Source: JAAZPT01 sp964544955 (GTDB lineage: Bacteria > Bacillota > Clostridia > Christensenellales > Aristaeellaceae). From it: a stretch of 64,000 nucleotides of DNA. The notes below the pieces were generated by a model. It ran no database searches. It was given only the letters and a program-made list of their open reading frames with translations, and was not told the origin of the DNA. Shown piece by piece: positions 1-8,799 of this stretch. Each line of letters begins with the position of its first letter. The first letter of the stretch is position 1. Location: NCBI GenBank assembly GCA_964544955.1, contig CAZJEB010000008.1, forward strand, positions 1 to 64,000. Reading direction: 5' to 3'. Made by a program: the position numbers and the translations under genes.

Positions 1-49
1 GTACAAAAGGCTAACACCTTTATTAAAAGGCACAAAATAAGGTTGCATT

Positions 50-682
50 ATGGAAACAAAAGATTATTTAAAAATGCTAGTGCATGAAATTCATTCTACA
101 GTAGTTGCAACTGTAAATGAAAATGGTATACCCTTTACCTGTGTAATAGATATGATGGATTTTGATGAAACTGGATTATATTTTCTTACAGCAAAAGGAA
201 AGCCTTTTTATAGTAGATTAAAAACAAACCCTACAATAGCAATAACAGGCTTTAAGGGCCCTGATACAATGCATACAACAGCAATATCTATAACTGGCAA
301 AGTAACTGAGCTTGGGTCAGAACCACTTAGCCATTTATTTAAACTAAACCCATATATGGCAGATATTTACCCTAACGAAGAAAGCCGTAGCATGTTAACA
401 GTGTTTAAGCTTATAAGTGGCACTGGTGAAGTTTTTAAAATGTTTGGTGATGAAATTACTAGGGATATATTTGCTTGGGGTGGCGAAGAAATTGAAAAAG
501 ACGGATATAGGATAATTGATACTTGTACAAACTGTGGCTTATGTGCAGAACATTGCCCCCGTAACTGCATAGATATAAGTTGCAAGCCCGCATTTATTAA
601 TCAAAACTACTGTATAGTTTGTGGTAAATGCGCCGAAGTTTGCCCCGTTGATGCTGTTAAAAATATTAGCAGTATAATATAA
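50..682 (+). CDS. Pyridoxamine-oxidase-like flavin-binding domain fused to a 2[4Fe-4S] ferredoxin
   Basis: The 210-residue protein has two parts. Residues 1-140 resemble the split-barrel FMN-binding fold of the pyridoxamine 5'-phosphate oxidase-like family (the stretch from the HSTVVATVNENGIPFTCVID strand region onward). Residues 155-205 form a dicluster ferredoxin, with C159-x2-C162-x2-C165-x3-C169-P and C188-x2-C191-x2-C194-x3-C198-P. Such fusions occur in anaerobes and are presumed to pass electrons between Fe-S clusters and a flavin; the substrate is unknown. It is cytoplasmic, with no signal peptide. An AAGG stands about 7 bases before the ATG. It is a single gene followed at once by a terminator. 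The domain call is firm from the cysteine pattern, the physiological role is not known. Confidence 0.8.
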   Translation: METKDYLKMLVHEIHSTVVATVNENGIPFTCVIDMMDFDETGLYFLTAKGKPFYSRLKTNPTIAITGFKGPDTMHTTAISITGKVTELGSEPLSHLFKLNPYMADIYPNEESRSMLTVFKLISGTGEVFKMFGDEITRDIFAWGGEEIEKDGYRIIDTCTNCGLCAEHCPRNCIDISCKPAFINQNYCIVCGKCAEVCPVDAVKNISSII

Positions 683-700
683 GTACAAAATAGCAAATAA

Positions 701-724
701 AAAGCACCCTATGGGTGCTTTTTA
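701..724. terminator. Bidirectional intrinsic terminator
   Basis: A 9-bp perfect stem (AAAGCACCC with GGGTGCTTT) and a 3-base loop is followed by a T-rich tract on the plus strand and preceded by an A-rich tract. It can end the ferredoxin-fusion gene on the plus strand and the secreted-protein operon that converges from the minus strand. Confidence 0.85.
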
Positions 725-736
725 TTTGGGTATTAT

Positions 737-1858
737 TTATTTTTTAATGCCAACATCATTCCATGTTAAAATGTTAGGTTCAACTATGGGATTCATATGA
801 TCACCAAGCATTGGAGCAGTTCTTAACATTTCACCTGTTTGTGCATTATAGTAATAGTAGTAATACTCCATAGGGCAACATTGTTCGCCATTTTCATCTA
901 TATAGGGCAATGTGTTTTTAACATTTTTATCTTCACTATAACCACCTAATATTCGCCATACTGGGCAAAGTACCCAAGGTTCATTTGCCCCACCTTTGTT
1001 TAAGAAAGGTAGATAGCAAAAACGCATTTCATCAACACTATGTAATGTTCCTGCATTAATTTGTTGCTCTAATGCCGCTTTTATTGAATTAAATGATAAA
1101 AGTGGTACATCATCATATACATTACCAACTTCTACAATGGGGTGGGCATTAAAATTATATGAAGTATCGCCATAATAATTGAATACATTATACCCATAGG
1201 GGCCTTCCCATGCGCTCCCAATAGGTATACCTTGGAAAATGCGCCAAAGCCATAAACTCCAGCTTCCAGTTTTTGTTGCTGGTTTAGATCCTTTTAAACT
1301 TAATAATACATCTTCCAGTTGTAATTCCTCTACCCAATAATCATCAAAGGTTGTTCCTTCTAGTGGGGTAATATGGGAATTAAATATATCTATAAGTTTT
1401 TGATAGTTTACATCCAAGCCTTCTGGTATTTCTGTAGGTATTTCACCATGTTTAAATGATTTTTCCCTATGTAATACATAATTACCATTTCTATTAAAAC
1501 CATTTATAAACCATGTTTTCATATCAGCGTCTACTTGAATAGATGCACTATATGATTTTGGCGAGTACATTACAATATTGCCTTTTCCCCTATATTTATC
1601 TAGCAAGCTTTCATCAACATTATGCCTTACAATTTTTATTATAGGGCATAAATCTGTTTCGGGCATCCAGTTAATATCGGCATTAGTTATAACTTCCTTA
1701 CCATTAACATTATAAGTTTGATGCCATCCCTCTAAGGCTTGTTTTCTTAATTCACCCAAACTTACAAAATCTATATAACTTTTACTTTCTGCAATTGCAG
1801 ACATTGGAATTGTTGCAACTAGCATTAACAATAAAAGTAAACAAGTAAATTTTTTCAC
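737..1858 (-). CDS. Secreted protein of unknown function, last gene of a two-component operon
   Basis: This 373-residue protein is not recognised as a named family. It has a clear signal peptide (MKKF, a leucine-rich core, cleavage likely after SAIA near residue 23) and no lipobox cysteine, so it should be released or held at the cell surface. The mature part is rich in aromatic residues, with a run of five to six tyrosines just before the phrase NAQTGEML near the C-terminus, a turn like that of PepSY/YycH-type domains, and a scattering of cysteines (CPVW, CCPME). It lies 39 bp after the 297-residue secreted protein and is presumably co-transcribed with it and with the upstream regulator and kinase genes. 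A role as ligand, cofactor or target of that sensor system is inference from position only. Confidence 0.6.
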   Translation of the reverse strand: MKKFTCLLLLLMLVATIPMSAIAESKSYIDFVSLGELRKQALEGWHQTYNVNGKEVITNADINWMPETDLCPIIKIVRHNVDESLLDKYRGKGNIVMYSPKSYSASIQVDADMKTWFINGFNRNGNYVLHREKSFKHGEIPTEIPEGLDVNYQKLIDIFNSHITPLEGTTFDDYWVEELQLEDVLLSLKGSKPATKTGSWSLWLWRIFQGIPIGSAWEGPYGYNVFNYYGDTSYNFNAHPIVEVGNVYDDVPLLSFNSIKAALEQQINAGTLHSVDEMRFCYLPFLNKGGANEPWVLCPVWRILGGYSEDKNVKNTLPYIDENGEQCCPMEYYYYYYNAQTGEMLRTAPMLGDHMNPIVEPNILTWNDVGIKK

Positions 1859-1897
1859 AATTATTCCTCCTATTTGATGATAGTTTTTTACAAAAAA

Positions 1898-2791
1898 CTA
1901 TTGCAACCACTCGCCATTGGTGGCACTTAGGTAGTTATTAAGGTAACGGTATGCAGGTGTAGCTATTGTATCCTGCCCTATAACACGCACCAAGTAACAA
2001 AGTTCCAACTTATCTACTTTTATGCCTGATGAGTTATAAATTTCCATAGCCTTTGCTTCACCAATATCCTCAAGGGCATTATTTAGTGCTATGGTTTGGG
2101 AAACTTGCATATCAAGAACATCAAAGTTTTCATCACTTACAGTTATTTTTGCATTTAGGCTATCCATAACCCATCTCCTTGTACCATCACTTTCCTCTTC
2201 AAAGAAAGGTGAAGATAGGTATATGGGCATGCCGTTTATATTTTGCCTATAAAGTGCCTCATAATAGTGAACGATTTTAGGGTATACATCACCTTCTGGA
2301 ATATCCTCTGCGCCAAGAGCTACAATATTTATAAAGCTAAAATTGTTTAGGCCAAGTTTAGCCAAAATATCATCTGCCCTTTTTATAGCATCAGCACGTT
2401 TTAATGTGCCCTTTGCCTCGCCGGAAACCTCAAAGTTTTCAGCGGAGTTAGTTTGCCAAATGCCACTACTATCATCATTTTGAGCGCTAGTTCTATTCAT
2501 ATAGCTGTATATGCGGCTTTGGTTAGGGGATTTTTTGTATACACTTTGCAACAAAAACACATTATTAGGATTGTTGGGAATCTCGTAAAAATCATCTACC
2601 AAGTAGTAATCCTTGCCAGCCCTAAACTGGTTATTTTTTGCCTTACTTGCATTATCACCAAAGGTGATTTTAAGCAATTCATCTATGGGTGGGTTTTGCA
2701 AGTTTGTAAGTTTATATTCATCTAAAGGCGCTGCAAATGCTGTTGAGCATATAAGCATAAGGCCTAATATTAAAATTATTAGCTTTTTCAT
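1898..2791 (-). CDS. Secreted protein of unknown function (two-component operon)
   Basis: The 297-residue protein starts with a signal peptide (MKKLIILILGLMLICSTAFA, cleavage after AFA). It overlaps the preceding gene by 4 bp (ATGA), so translation is coupled. The central part contains a helical segment (LKRADAIKRADDILAKLGL) followed by beta-rich sequence with the phrase NINGMPIY. The third secreted protein has a comparable FQGIPIG phrase, so the proteins may be distant paralogues. This general layout recalls the YycH/YycI accessory proteins of WalK-type systems, but no direct homology is claimed. No catalytic motif is visible. Confidence 0.6.
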   Translation of the reverse strand: MKKLIILILGLMLICSTAFAAPLDEYKLTNLQNPPIDELLKITFGDNASKAKNNQFRAGKDYYLVDDFYEIPNNPNNVFLLQSVYKKSPNQSRIYSYMNRTSAQNDDSSGIWQTNSAENFEVSGEAKGTLKRADAIKRADDILAKLGLNNFSFINIVALGAEDIPEGDVYPKIVHYYEALYRQNINGMPIYLSSPFFEEESDGTRRWVMDSLNAKITVSDENFDVLDMQVSQTIALNNALEDIGEAKAMEIYNSSGIKVDKLELCYLVRVIGQDTIATPAYRYLNNYLSATNGEWLQ

Positions 2792-4080
2792 TTAAATCCC
2801 TCCCAATATCTTGTATAATCACGGGGTTCTGAATAGTAGTTAATATTGCTTACTTGCTCGGTTTGGTAGCTTATCCTTGCCTCGTAAAAGCTATTATCTT
2901 CACAAGTTAGCCATATGGTTACTCCATTGCCATCATCTTGCAAAAGGGTTTCGCCCCTTGGCTCTACTGTTTTAACTTTAACGCCATCATTGCGCAAGCC
3001 TTCAACATAATCCTTAGCTATTTGTTGCCATTTTGCATCATAAGGGTCGCCAGTTAGGTCGCTCATTTTAAGGTTTGCGTCAAAATGGTATAAGCTACCA
3101 TATAAAACTTTGCCTGTTTTAACATCAACGTGGCCAGTATAATTTGTATGAGCATTGTTAACTTTTGGAGTTTTGAATTGAGGACTATAAACTTCAACAA
3201 AGTCTAGCCAAATATTCATTTTGCCAGCTATGCCCTTATCCTCATATTCCAAGGAAGTTGCTAATGGCATACCTAATAGCCTAGCAAACTCCTTCCTTGA
3301 AATGTTTTCCAAGGAGTTTAATTCCTCTGGGTTGTAGGCTTCTGTTTTACCAAGCTCTAACTTAGATAGAAGTTCATCATCTGTTAAGCGCCTGAATGGA
3401 ACAAAACTAAAGCTCTCTAATCCATTAAAGGAATCAGGGTTTAGCTTTATTGTGCCAATACCATCATCATTAGGTAGTGGAGTAAGTGGGTTTTCGCTTT
3501 TTAAGCCCTGACGTTTAATAAGTTCAACTAGTAAACCACGCCTTGTGTGTTCCTCATCGCTGTAAAGGCGAGTTATTTCTATACCGCCGCCCCTTGCACA
3601 GTTGCGGAAGCTTAGCATACTAGGGTCAAATTTTATGCCTAATTGATTATAAGCATCAATAATTTGCAAAATTTGATAATCGCTAAGTACGGTTACAGGA
3701 ATTAGCAGAAATGCTGTTTCGCCATCATAATCCTCTGGTTTAAGTTGGTATACGCCAAGCACTACGTTTTCGGTTAGGTTTAGAATACTTTCCTTGGGCC
3801 TTTCGCCCCTATCCCAATTAGCTTGGACTGTTGGGAACCTATCCAATTCATCCTTAACAAAATGTGGAAATTGGGTATCATTATCTTGCACTGAATGAGT
3901 ATAGACATCACCATACAATGCACTTATACTTTCTGGAGTATAAACATTGTCGGAAATTTTTGAAATTACAGGCCCATTTGGCAAGCTTGTGGGTAGTGCC
4001 TCAACAACGTTTTCCTCCACTGCTAATGCAGTTTGGAATAGTAGCATAAATATAAATAGATATATAGTTAGTTTTTTCAT
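2788..4080 (-). CDS. Secreted protein of unknown function, directly downstream of the sensor kinase
   Basis: I place the start at the ATG whose product begins MKKLTIYLFIFMLLFQTALA, a standard signal peptide. An AGGAGG lies 11 bases upstream, and the longer reading (13 more residues from 4119) has no such site and would bury the signal. The mature protein is about 410 residues. It holds two similar halves in the N-terminal part (phrases of the type L-N-x-N/D-x-F-x-G-x-E-x-F-x-x-x-P) and a C-terminal part with a DVKTGKVLYGSLYHFD beta-hairpin typical of PepSY-like secreted modules. No lipobox. It begins 78 bp after the kinase gene. Function unknown; co-operon position suggests a link to signal sensing. 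Confidence 0.6.
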   Translation of the reverse strand: MKKLTIYLFIFMLLFQTALAVEENVVEALPTSLPNGPVISKISDNVYTPESISALYGDVYTHSVQDNDTQFPHFVKDELDRFPTVQANWDRGERPKESILNLTENVVLGVYQLKPEDYDGETAFLLIPVTVLSDYQILQIIDAYNQLGIKFDPSMLSFRNCARGGGIEITRLYSDEEHTRRGLLVELIKRQGLKSENPLTPLPNDDGIGTIKLNPDSFNGLESFSFVPFRRLTDDELLSKLELGKTEAYNPEELNSLENISRKEFARLLGMPLATSLEYEDKGIAGKMNIWLDFVEVYSPQFKTPKVNNAHTNYTGHVDVKTGKVLYGSLYHFDANLKMSDLTGDPYDAKWQQIAKDYVEGLRNDGVKVKTVEPRGETLLQDDGNGVTIWLTCEDNSFYEARISYQTEQVSNINYYSEPRDYTRYWEGFK

Positions 4081-4158
4081 GCTATGTTCACCTCCTGGTA
4101 TTATATTAGCAAAATACATATCTCAAAGTATTCACAGGAATGTAACGCTTTTGTAACC

Positions 4159-5490
4159 TTATTGAACGTAAGAAATTTTTGTACCTTGATTAATATTTGA
4201 ATTTATAAGTAAATTACCACCATGTAATTCCGCTATGCGCCTACATATAGATAAACCAAGGCCAACGCCCCCATGGTTGCGTGTGCGGGCTTTATCCACC
4301 TTATAAAAGGGGTCAAAGGCTCTAATTAATTGATCCTCACTCATGCCTATGCCTTCATCCTCAACACTAAAGCCATCAGGGTTTGATACAAGCTTTATTG
4401 TTTTGCCTGTTTCGCTAGCATATATAGCATTTGCAAGCAAATTGTTTGCCATAGTGTAGAGCAAGGCATAGTTTGCCTTAATGCTATAATTATCACCTTC
4501 AACAATTATATTTACACCAGCTGATTGCTCAATTAAGGCATTTTTAACATTATTAAGCAGTTCAATAATATTTATATTTTCAACTTTAAAATCGTTTTGT
4601 GAATTATCCACCAAAAGCATAAGTTGTTTTTCCATATCCCTTAAGCGATTAACTTGATCTATTATACCGTTATATAAATCTGCCTGGGAATCGCTATCTA
4701 GCTGGGCAGTTTGTAATAAGCGAGTATTGCCTAATATACAAGTTAAAGGTGTACGCATTTCATGGGATAGAGCGCTAAGCAAATATTCTTTATTATCAAG
4801 CTCAAATTTTAAACTGGCTTCCCTATCACTAACCGCCTTTTGCATAATATTAAAGGCTTTGCCAAGTTCACCAATTTCATATTTAGCATTGCTTGGTATT
4901 TTAGCCGTATTATCCCCCATAGCTAAAGCGTTGGCTGCCTTAGTTAACTGTTTTACAGGGGATGAAATCTTTTTTGCTAATATATAAGCAATGATGATTA
5001 TAATAATACAAGCCACAATTGCTACATACATAGCAATTGTATACATTTGATTTTTTTGAGAGTATAGCTCGCTAAAATCCTGTATAGTATACATAGTAAG
5101 GGCATTTGTTATTGGGTTTGCAATTATATACTGAGGAGTAATCCCCTTTGTATAAAGCATTGCTGCCCTTGAGCCAATATTCATAGATTTTAAATGTGGT
5201 TCAACAAGTTCCGCATTAAAATATTTGCCCAAATATGCAAAATTTAATTGCACCCCTTGCCTTGTATACTGTTTAGAATACTTTTGGCTTAAGGATACAA
5301 TTTCATCATACCTAATTTCACCCTTAAACTTGCTTTTTACATCGTTAGCAATAAGTTCTTCCATAATTTGAATATTTTTAACATCATGTTTAAGGGATAT
5401 ATTAAACAAATTATTTGTTAGTATAATGGTGCTAAAAAGTATTATGGGTATAAGCAAAATTATCATCCAAAATGAAAGGCGTTTTTCCAT
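4159..5490 (-). CDS. Membrane sensor histidine kinase
   Basis: A 443-residue HAMP-containing histidine kinase. Visible parts, in order: TM1 (about residues 9-29), an extracellular sensor region of about 120 residues, TM2 (about 150-172), a HAMP linker (173-225), the HisKA helix with the phospho-accepting H243 in SALSHEMRTPL, the N box NNLLANAIYAS, the G1 box DEGIGM, the F box FDPFYKVD and the G2 box GGVGLGLSICRR. It phosphorylates the regulator encoded immediately upstream; the two genes overlap by one base. The extracellular domain is not of a type I recognise. The three secreted products downstream may be what it senses, or what it controls. Confidence 0.93.
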   Translation of the reverse strand: MEKRLSFWMIILLIPIILFSTIILTNNLFNISLKHDVKNIQIMEELIANDVKSKFKGEIRYDEIVSLSQKYSKQYTRQGVQLNFAYLGKYFNAELVEPHLKSMNIGSRAAMLYTKGITPQYIIANPITNALTMYTIQDFSELYSQKNQMYTIAMYVAIVACIIIIIIAYILAKKISSPVKQLTKAANALAMGDNTAKIPSNAKYEIGELGKAFNIMQKAVSDREASLKFELDNKEYLLSALSHEMRTPLTCILGNTRLLQTAQLDSDSQADLYNGIIDQVNRLRDMEKQLMLLVDNSQNDFKVENINIIELLNNVKNALIEQSAGVNIIVEGDNYSIKANYALLYTMANNLLANAIYASETGKTIKLVSNPDGFSVEDEGIGMSEDQLIRAFDPFYKVDKARTRNHGGVGLGLSICRRIAELHGGNLLINSNINQGTKISYVQ

Positions 5491-6146
5491 TAAATATCGC
5501 CTCCTATATATTTATAACCATATTTATACACAGTTTGAATTAAATCCTCGCCAAGTTTTTTTCTAAGGCGTTGTATATGTACATCAACGGTTCTTGTTTC
5601 ACCCACATAATCATATCCCCATACAGTTTTAAGCAAGGATTCCCTATTTAATGCCACTGTTTTATTGCGAACAAGTATGGCAAGTAGCTCAAACTCAGTA
5701 GATGTAAGGTCTATAACATTACCCTTACAATAAACTGCACGGGCATCAAAATCTATATTCAAATAGCTATCATTATAAACATTATTTTTAATATAATGGC
5801 GTAAAACAACATCAATGCGTGCCAAAAGCTCAGCGGGCTCAAAGGGCTTTAGAATATAATCCTCCGCGCCTAAATTTAAGCCATGTACCCTATCAACCAA
5901 GCCTGTTTTAGCGGTTAAAAATATAATTGGTATGTTTTTACTTAATATATATGGGGCTAAACTAAAGCCATCCTCCCCAGGTAGCATAACATCAACAAGG
6001 GCAAGGTCAATATCATAGGCATTTATAGCCTGCCTTGCCTCGATAGCATCATACGCAATTATTGGCCTGTGCTTAACAAGCTTAAGGTTCATAGCAACCA
6101 TGTTGCTAATTGATTTTTCATCCTCTATAACAAGTATATTAGCCAT
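5490..6146 (-). CDS. OmpR/PhoB-family response regulator
   Basis: 218 residues: an N-terminal receiver (acidic pair E8-D9, phospho-acceptor D52 in LALVDVMLPG, T in FLTAK, K in LKPFEP) and a C-terminal winged helix (TSTEFELLAILVRN, then the recognition region RTVDVHIQRLRKKLG). It is first in a minus-strand operon with its kinase and three secreted proteins. An extended -10 (TGCTATAAT) lies just upstream, giving a very short 5' leader that starts about at the Shine-Dalgarno sequence. Target promoters unknown; autoregulation is plausible. Confidence 0.95.
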   Translation of the reverse strand: MANILVIEDEKSISNMVAMNLKLVKHRPIIAYDAIEARQAINAYDIDLALVDVMLPGEDGFSLAPYILSKNIPIIFLTAKTGLVDRVHGLNLGAEDYILKPFEPAELLARIDVVLRHYIKNNVYNDSYLNIDFDARAVYCKGNVIDLTSTEFELLAILVRNKTVALNRESLLKTVWGYDYVGETRTVDVHIQRLRKKLGEDLIQTVYKYGYKYIGGDI

Positions 6147-6164
6147 AACACACCTCCTAACTTG

Positions 6165-6173
6165 ATTATAGCA
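6165..6173 (-). promoter_or_regulatory. Extended -10 promoter element for the two-component operon
   Basis: The minus strand reads TGCTATAAT, a perfect -10 hexamer with the TGn extension. No good -35 hexamer is present at 17 bp. The predicted start site lies only some 12 bases before the regulator's ATG, close to its GGAGG. Confidence 0.55.
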
Positions 6174-6220
6174 CAGTAATATTTTTAAACTTGTAACATT
6201 GTGGTAAATTTTTGCATTAA

Positions 6221-6242
6221 AAAAGCCACTTACGTGGCTTTT
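6221..6242 (-). terminator. Intrinsic terminator after the DUF5067-like gene
   Basis: A 9-bp stem (AAAAGCCAC/GTGGCTTTT) with a TTAC loop, followed on the minus strand by a T tract. It separates the small secreted-protein gene from the two-component operon. Confidence 0.8.
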
Positions 6243-6249
6243 TTATTTA

Positions 6250-6783
6250 TTATTGTAAGTTTGCTACGGTTTCCAATGGAACAACGGAGCCTGTAAAATC
6301 AAGCACTAATGCTGCTTTTATGGTTAATGGTGAATCGTCAATAAGTAGATAACTATTTTTTAATTCTTTAGATGTTTGTGGAGCAATATCTTCAAATGTG
6401 CTTAGGCCATCTGCTGGATTATCACTTAAAACAACTGTATTTTTAAGATCTTGACCATTTTGTTGTACAGTTAAGTAAACGCTTGTAATTGGGCTAACAG
6501 CTTCAGTACCATTGTTTGTTAAGTAATATTTAACTGTTACTGCTGGATTTTTTTCATAGTCTTCCCCTTTAACAGCGCTAATAATAGCAACATGGAAACT
6601 ACCCAAATCGCCCTCTACAAGTACATCTGTAGGTGCGTTTAACTTTGAAAGTTCAACATCTATTTGATGTTTAAGTTCCATAAGTTGTTCACGGCTCATA
6701 CCGCTTAAATCTACTGCAAAGGCTGTGCTTGCTAAGCTTAGCACCAATACCATTGCTAATATGATTGATAATAGTTTTTTCAT
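6250..6783 (-). CDS. Small secreted DUF5067-like protein
   Basis: 177 residues with a clear signal peptide (cleavage after STAFA, about residue 22) and no lipobox. After a short helical stretch (MSREQLMELKHQIDVELSKL) the rest is an immunoglobulin-like beta-sandwich of the DUF5067 type: a first strand with GSFHVAIISA, then VKYYLTNNGTEAVSP, and a late strand PLTIKAALVLDF. Proteins of this kind are common, surface-exposed and uncharacterised in Clostridia and lactobacilli. It starts 32 bp after alaS with no terminator between, so it may be co-transcribed with alaS. The family call rests on pattern recognition and would need an HMM search. Confidence 0.65.
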   Translation of the reverse strand: MKKLLSIILAMVLVLSLASTAFAVDLSGMSREQLMELKHQIDVELSKLNAPTDVLVEGDLGSFHVAIISAVKGEDYEKNPAVTVKYYLTNNGTEAVSPITSVYLTVQQNGQDLKNTVVLSDNPADGLSTFEDIAPQTSKELKNSYLLIDDSPLTIKAALVLDFTGSVVPLETVANLQ

Positions 6784-6815
6784 AAAAATTCCTTCTTTCT
6801 AACATTGTTTAAGGC

Positions 6816-8615
6816 TTATTTATTGCCTATAACAGCTTTAATGCGCCTAACACCTGCGGATGAGCTTTGTTCCTTTTGTATTTTAAAGCTTACTAAATCG
6901 CCTGTATTATTTGCATGGGGGCCACCGCAAATTTCCTTACTAAAATCGCCCATGGTATAAACTTTTACCATTTCGCCATATTTATCACCAAACAAACCTA
7001 TTGCGCCTTGTTCTTTAGCTTGTTCAACGGTCATTTCCTCGCAGCTTATAGGCATATTAGCTTTTATAACTTCATTTACCATGTCTTCAACTTTTTGAAG
7101 TTCATCTGGCTCTACTTTCCTACCGAAGGAGAAGTCAAACCTTAGCCTATCTGCTGTAATATTGCTACCTTTTTGAGCAACTTCTTCACCAAGCACAGTT
7201 CTTAAAGCCTTATGAAGTAGGTGTGTTGCTGTGTGTAAACGGGTTGTAGCCTCGGAATTATCTGCCAAGCCACCTTTGAATTTTTGTTCGCTACCAGCTT
7301 TTGATAGTTCTTGGTGCTTTTTGAAAGCCTTATCAAAGCCTTCTAAATCAACCTCCAAGTTCTTTTCCTTAGCAAGTTCCATGGTCATTTCAATAGGGAA
7401 ACCGAAGGTATCGTACAAGTGGAATGCCTTCCTACCACTTATTTTACCACCATAAACCATTTGTGAAACAAGTTTATCAAATTCTTTTGTACCTTGCTCT
7501 AATGTTTTTGCAAAGCGTTCTTCCTCAAGTTTTAATTGCTCAAGAATAAATTTTTCATTGCGTTTAAGCTCTGGATAAACTTCGCTATATTGGTTTATTA
7601 TTACTTTTGAAATTTCTGGTGTAAAGTTATCAGGCATTTCAATTTGTTTGCCAAAGCGAACAGCACGCCTAATAAGCCTGCGAAGAACATAGCCTTGATC
7701 CACATTAGAGGGGCTAACACCTAGGTCATCACCTAAAATAAATGTGGATGTACGCATATGGTCGGCAATAATTCTAAACGCTTTTTTAGTTTCAGGGCTA
7801 TCATTATATTGCTTACCTGATAGTTCAGCAATTTTATCCAACATAGGTTTAAAAAGCTCTGTTTCGTATACGCTGGATTTATCTGTAAGCACGCAAAGAG
7901 TACGCTCTAAGCCCATACCTGTATCAACGTTTTTTTGTTCCAAGGGCAAGTATGTGCCATCGGCCTGTTTGTTGTACTCCATGAAAACATCGTTCCATAT
8001 TTCCAAATACCTGCCACAATCGCAAGCGGGGCTACAATCGGGGCCACAGGGTTCCTTATCCTTTATAATGAACATTTCTGTATCAGGGCCACAGGGTCCA
8101 GTTGTACCAGCGGGCCCCCACCAGTTATTCTTTTTGGGTAAGAAGAAAATTTTATCTTCAGCTACGCCTTGTTCACGCCATAGATTATAACTTTCCATAT
8201 CACGAGGAGCATCTTCATCCCCTTCAAAAACTGAAAAAGCTAGTTTATCTTTATCCAAACCCAAATAATTAGGGCTTGTTAAAAATTCATAGCTCCAAGC
8301 TATAGCATCTTTTTTAAAATAGTCGCCTAAGGACCAGTTACCCAACATTTCAAAGAATGTTAAGTGACTATCATCGCCAACATCATCAATATCGCCAGTG
8401 CGAATACACTTTTGTACGTCTGTAATCCTTTTACCAGCGGGGTGTTTTTGACCCATAAGGTATGGTACAAGGGGATGCATACCTGCGGTTGTAAATAAAA
8501 CGGTGGGGTCATTTTCAGGTATAATTGATGCACTGGATATAACAGCGTGGTCTTTATTTTTGAAAAAATCAAGGAACATTGCCCTTAATTGATTTGCAGT
8601 AATATCTTTATTCAA
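6816..8615 (-). CDS. alaS: Alanyl-tRNA synthetase, short form without the C-terminal domain
   Basis: Charges tRNA-Ala. The 599-residue protein holds the class II catalytic core (from about residue 5, with TTAGMHPLVPYLMG and the motif-3 region DTGMGLERTL at 231-240), the tRNA-recognition helical domain and the editing domain with the metal-binding HTATH (H461, H465) and CGGPH (C563, H567). It then stops at SAGVRRIKAVIGNK. Typical bacterial AlaRS is about 870 residues, with a DHHA1/C-Ala domain that is absent here. A four-cysteine insertion (C190, C194, C198, C200) sits in the catalytic domain and looks like a zinc knuckle. The minus-strand promoter at 8655-8683 serves it. The gene ends in a normal stop and no missing domain is encoded next door. 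Confidence 0.9.
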   Translation of the reverse strand: MNKDITANQLRAMFLDFFKNKDHAVISSASIIPENDPTVLFTTAGMHPLVPYLMGQKHPAGKRITDVQKCIRTGDIDDVGDDSHLTFFEMLGNWSLGDYFKKDAIAWSYEFLTSPNYLGLDKDKLAFSVFEGDEDAPRDMESYNLWREQGVAEDKIFFLPKKNNWWGPAGTTGPCGPDTEMFIIKDKEPCGPDCSPACDCGRYLEIWNDVFMEYNKQADGTYLPLEQKNVDTGMGLERTLCVLTDKSSVYETELFKPMLDKIAELSGKQYNDSPETKKAFRIIADHMRTSTFILGDDLGVSPSNVDQGYVLRRLIRRAVRFGKQIEMPDNFTPEISKVIINQYSEVYPELKRNEKFILEQLKLEEERFAKTLEQGTKEFDKLVSQMVYGGKISGRKAFHLYDTFGFPIEMTMELAKEKNLEVDLEGFDKAFKKHQELSKAGSEQKFKGGLADNSEATTRLHTATHLLHKALRTVLGEEVAQKGSNITADRLRFDFSFGRKVEPDELQKVEDMVNEVIKANMPISCEEMTVEQAKEQGAIGLFGDKYGEMVKVYTMGDFSKEICGGPHANNTGDLVSFKIQKEQSSSAGVRRIKAVIGNK

Positions 8616-8654
8616 GCTAATAATCTCCTTTAAATATAAATATAAAACATATAA

Positions 8655-8683
8655 ATTTTAGTACATTTTAAAGACATTGTCAA
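8655..8683 (-). promoter_or_regulatory. Promoter of alaS
   Basis: On the minus strand TTGACA, a 17-base spacer, then TAAAAT. The -35 is a perfect consensus match. The leader to alaS is about 30 bases; no T-box fits in it. Confidence 0.75.
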
Positions 8684-8699
8684 TTTATACTTGATTTGT

Positions 8700-8722
8700 A
8701 AAAGGCTTATTATTAGCCTTTT
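8700..8722. other. Short hairpin between the divergent alaS and met transcription units
   Basis: An 8-bp inverted repeat (AAAAGGCT/AGCCTTTT) with a 7-base loop. It is not followed by a clean T tract on either strand. It could be an operator or a weak terminator. Apart from the alaS promoter and the met leader, the 325 bp between alaS and metY hold nothing else that I can identify. Confidence 0.4.
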
Positions 8723-8799
8723 AGTATTTTGAATGTTTTTTTGTTGTTATATAACGCCTTATATGTTAACATTAAATAAAATATGAAAGGTGGTGGACT

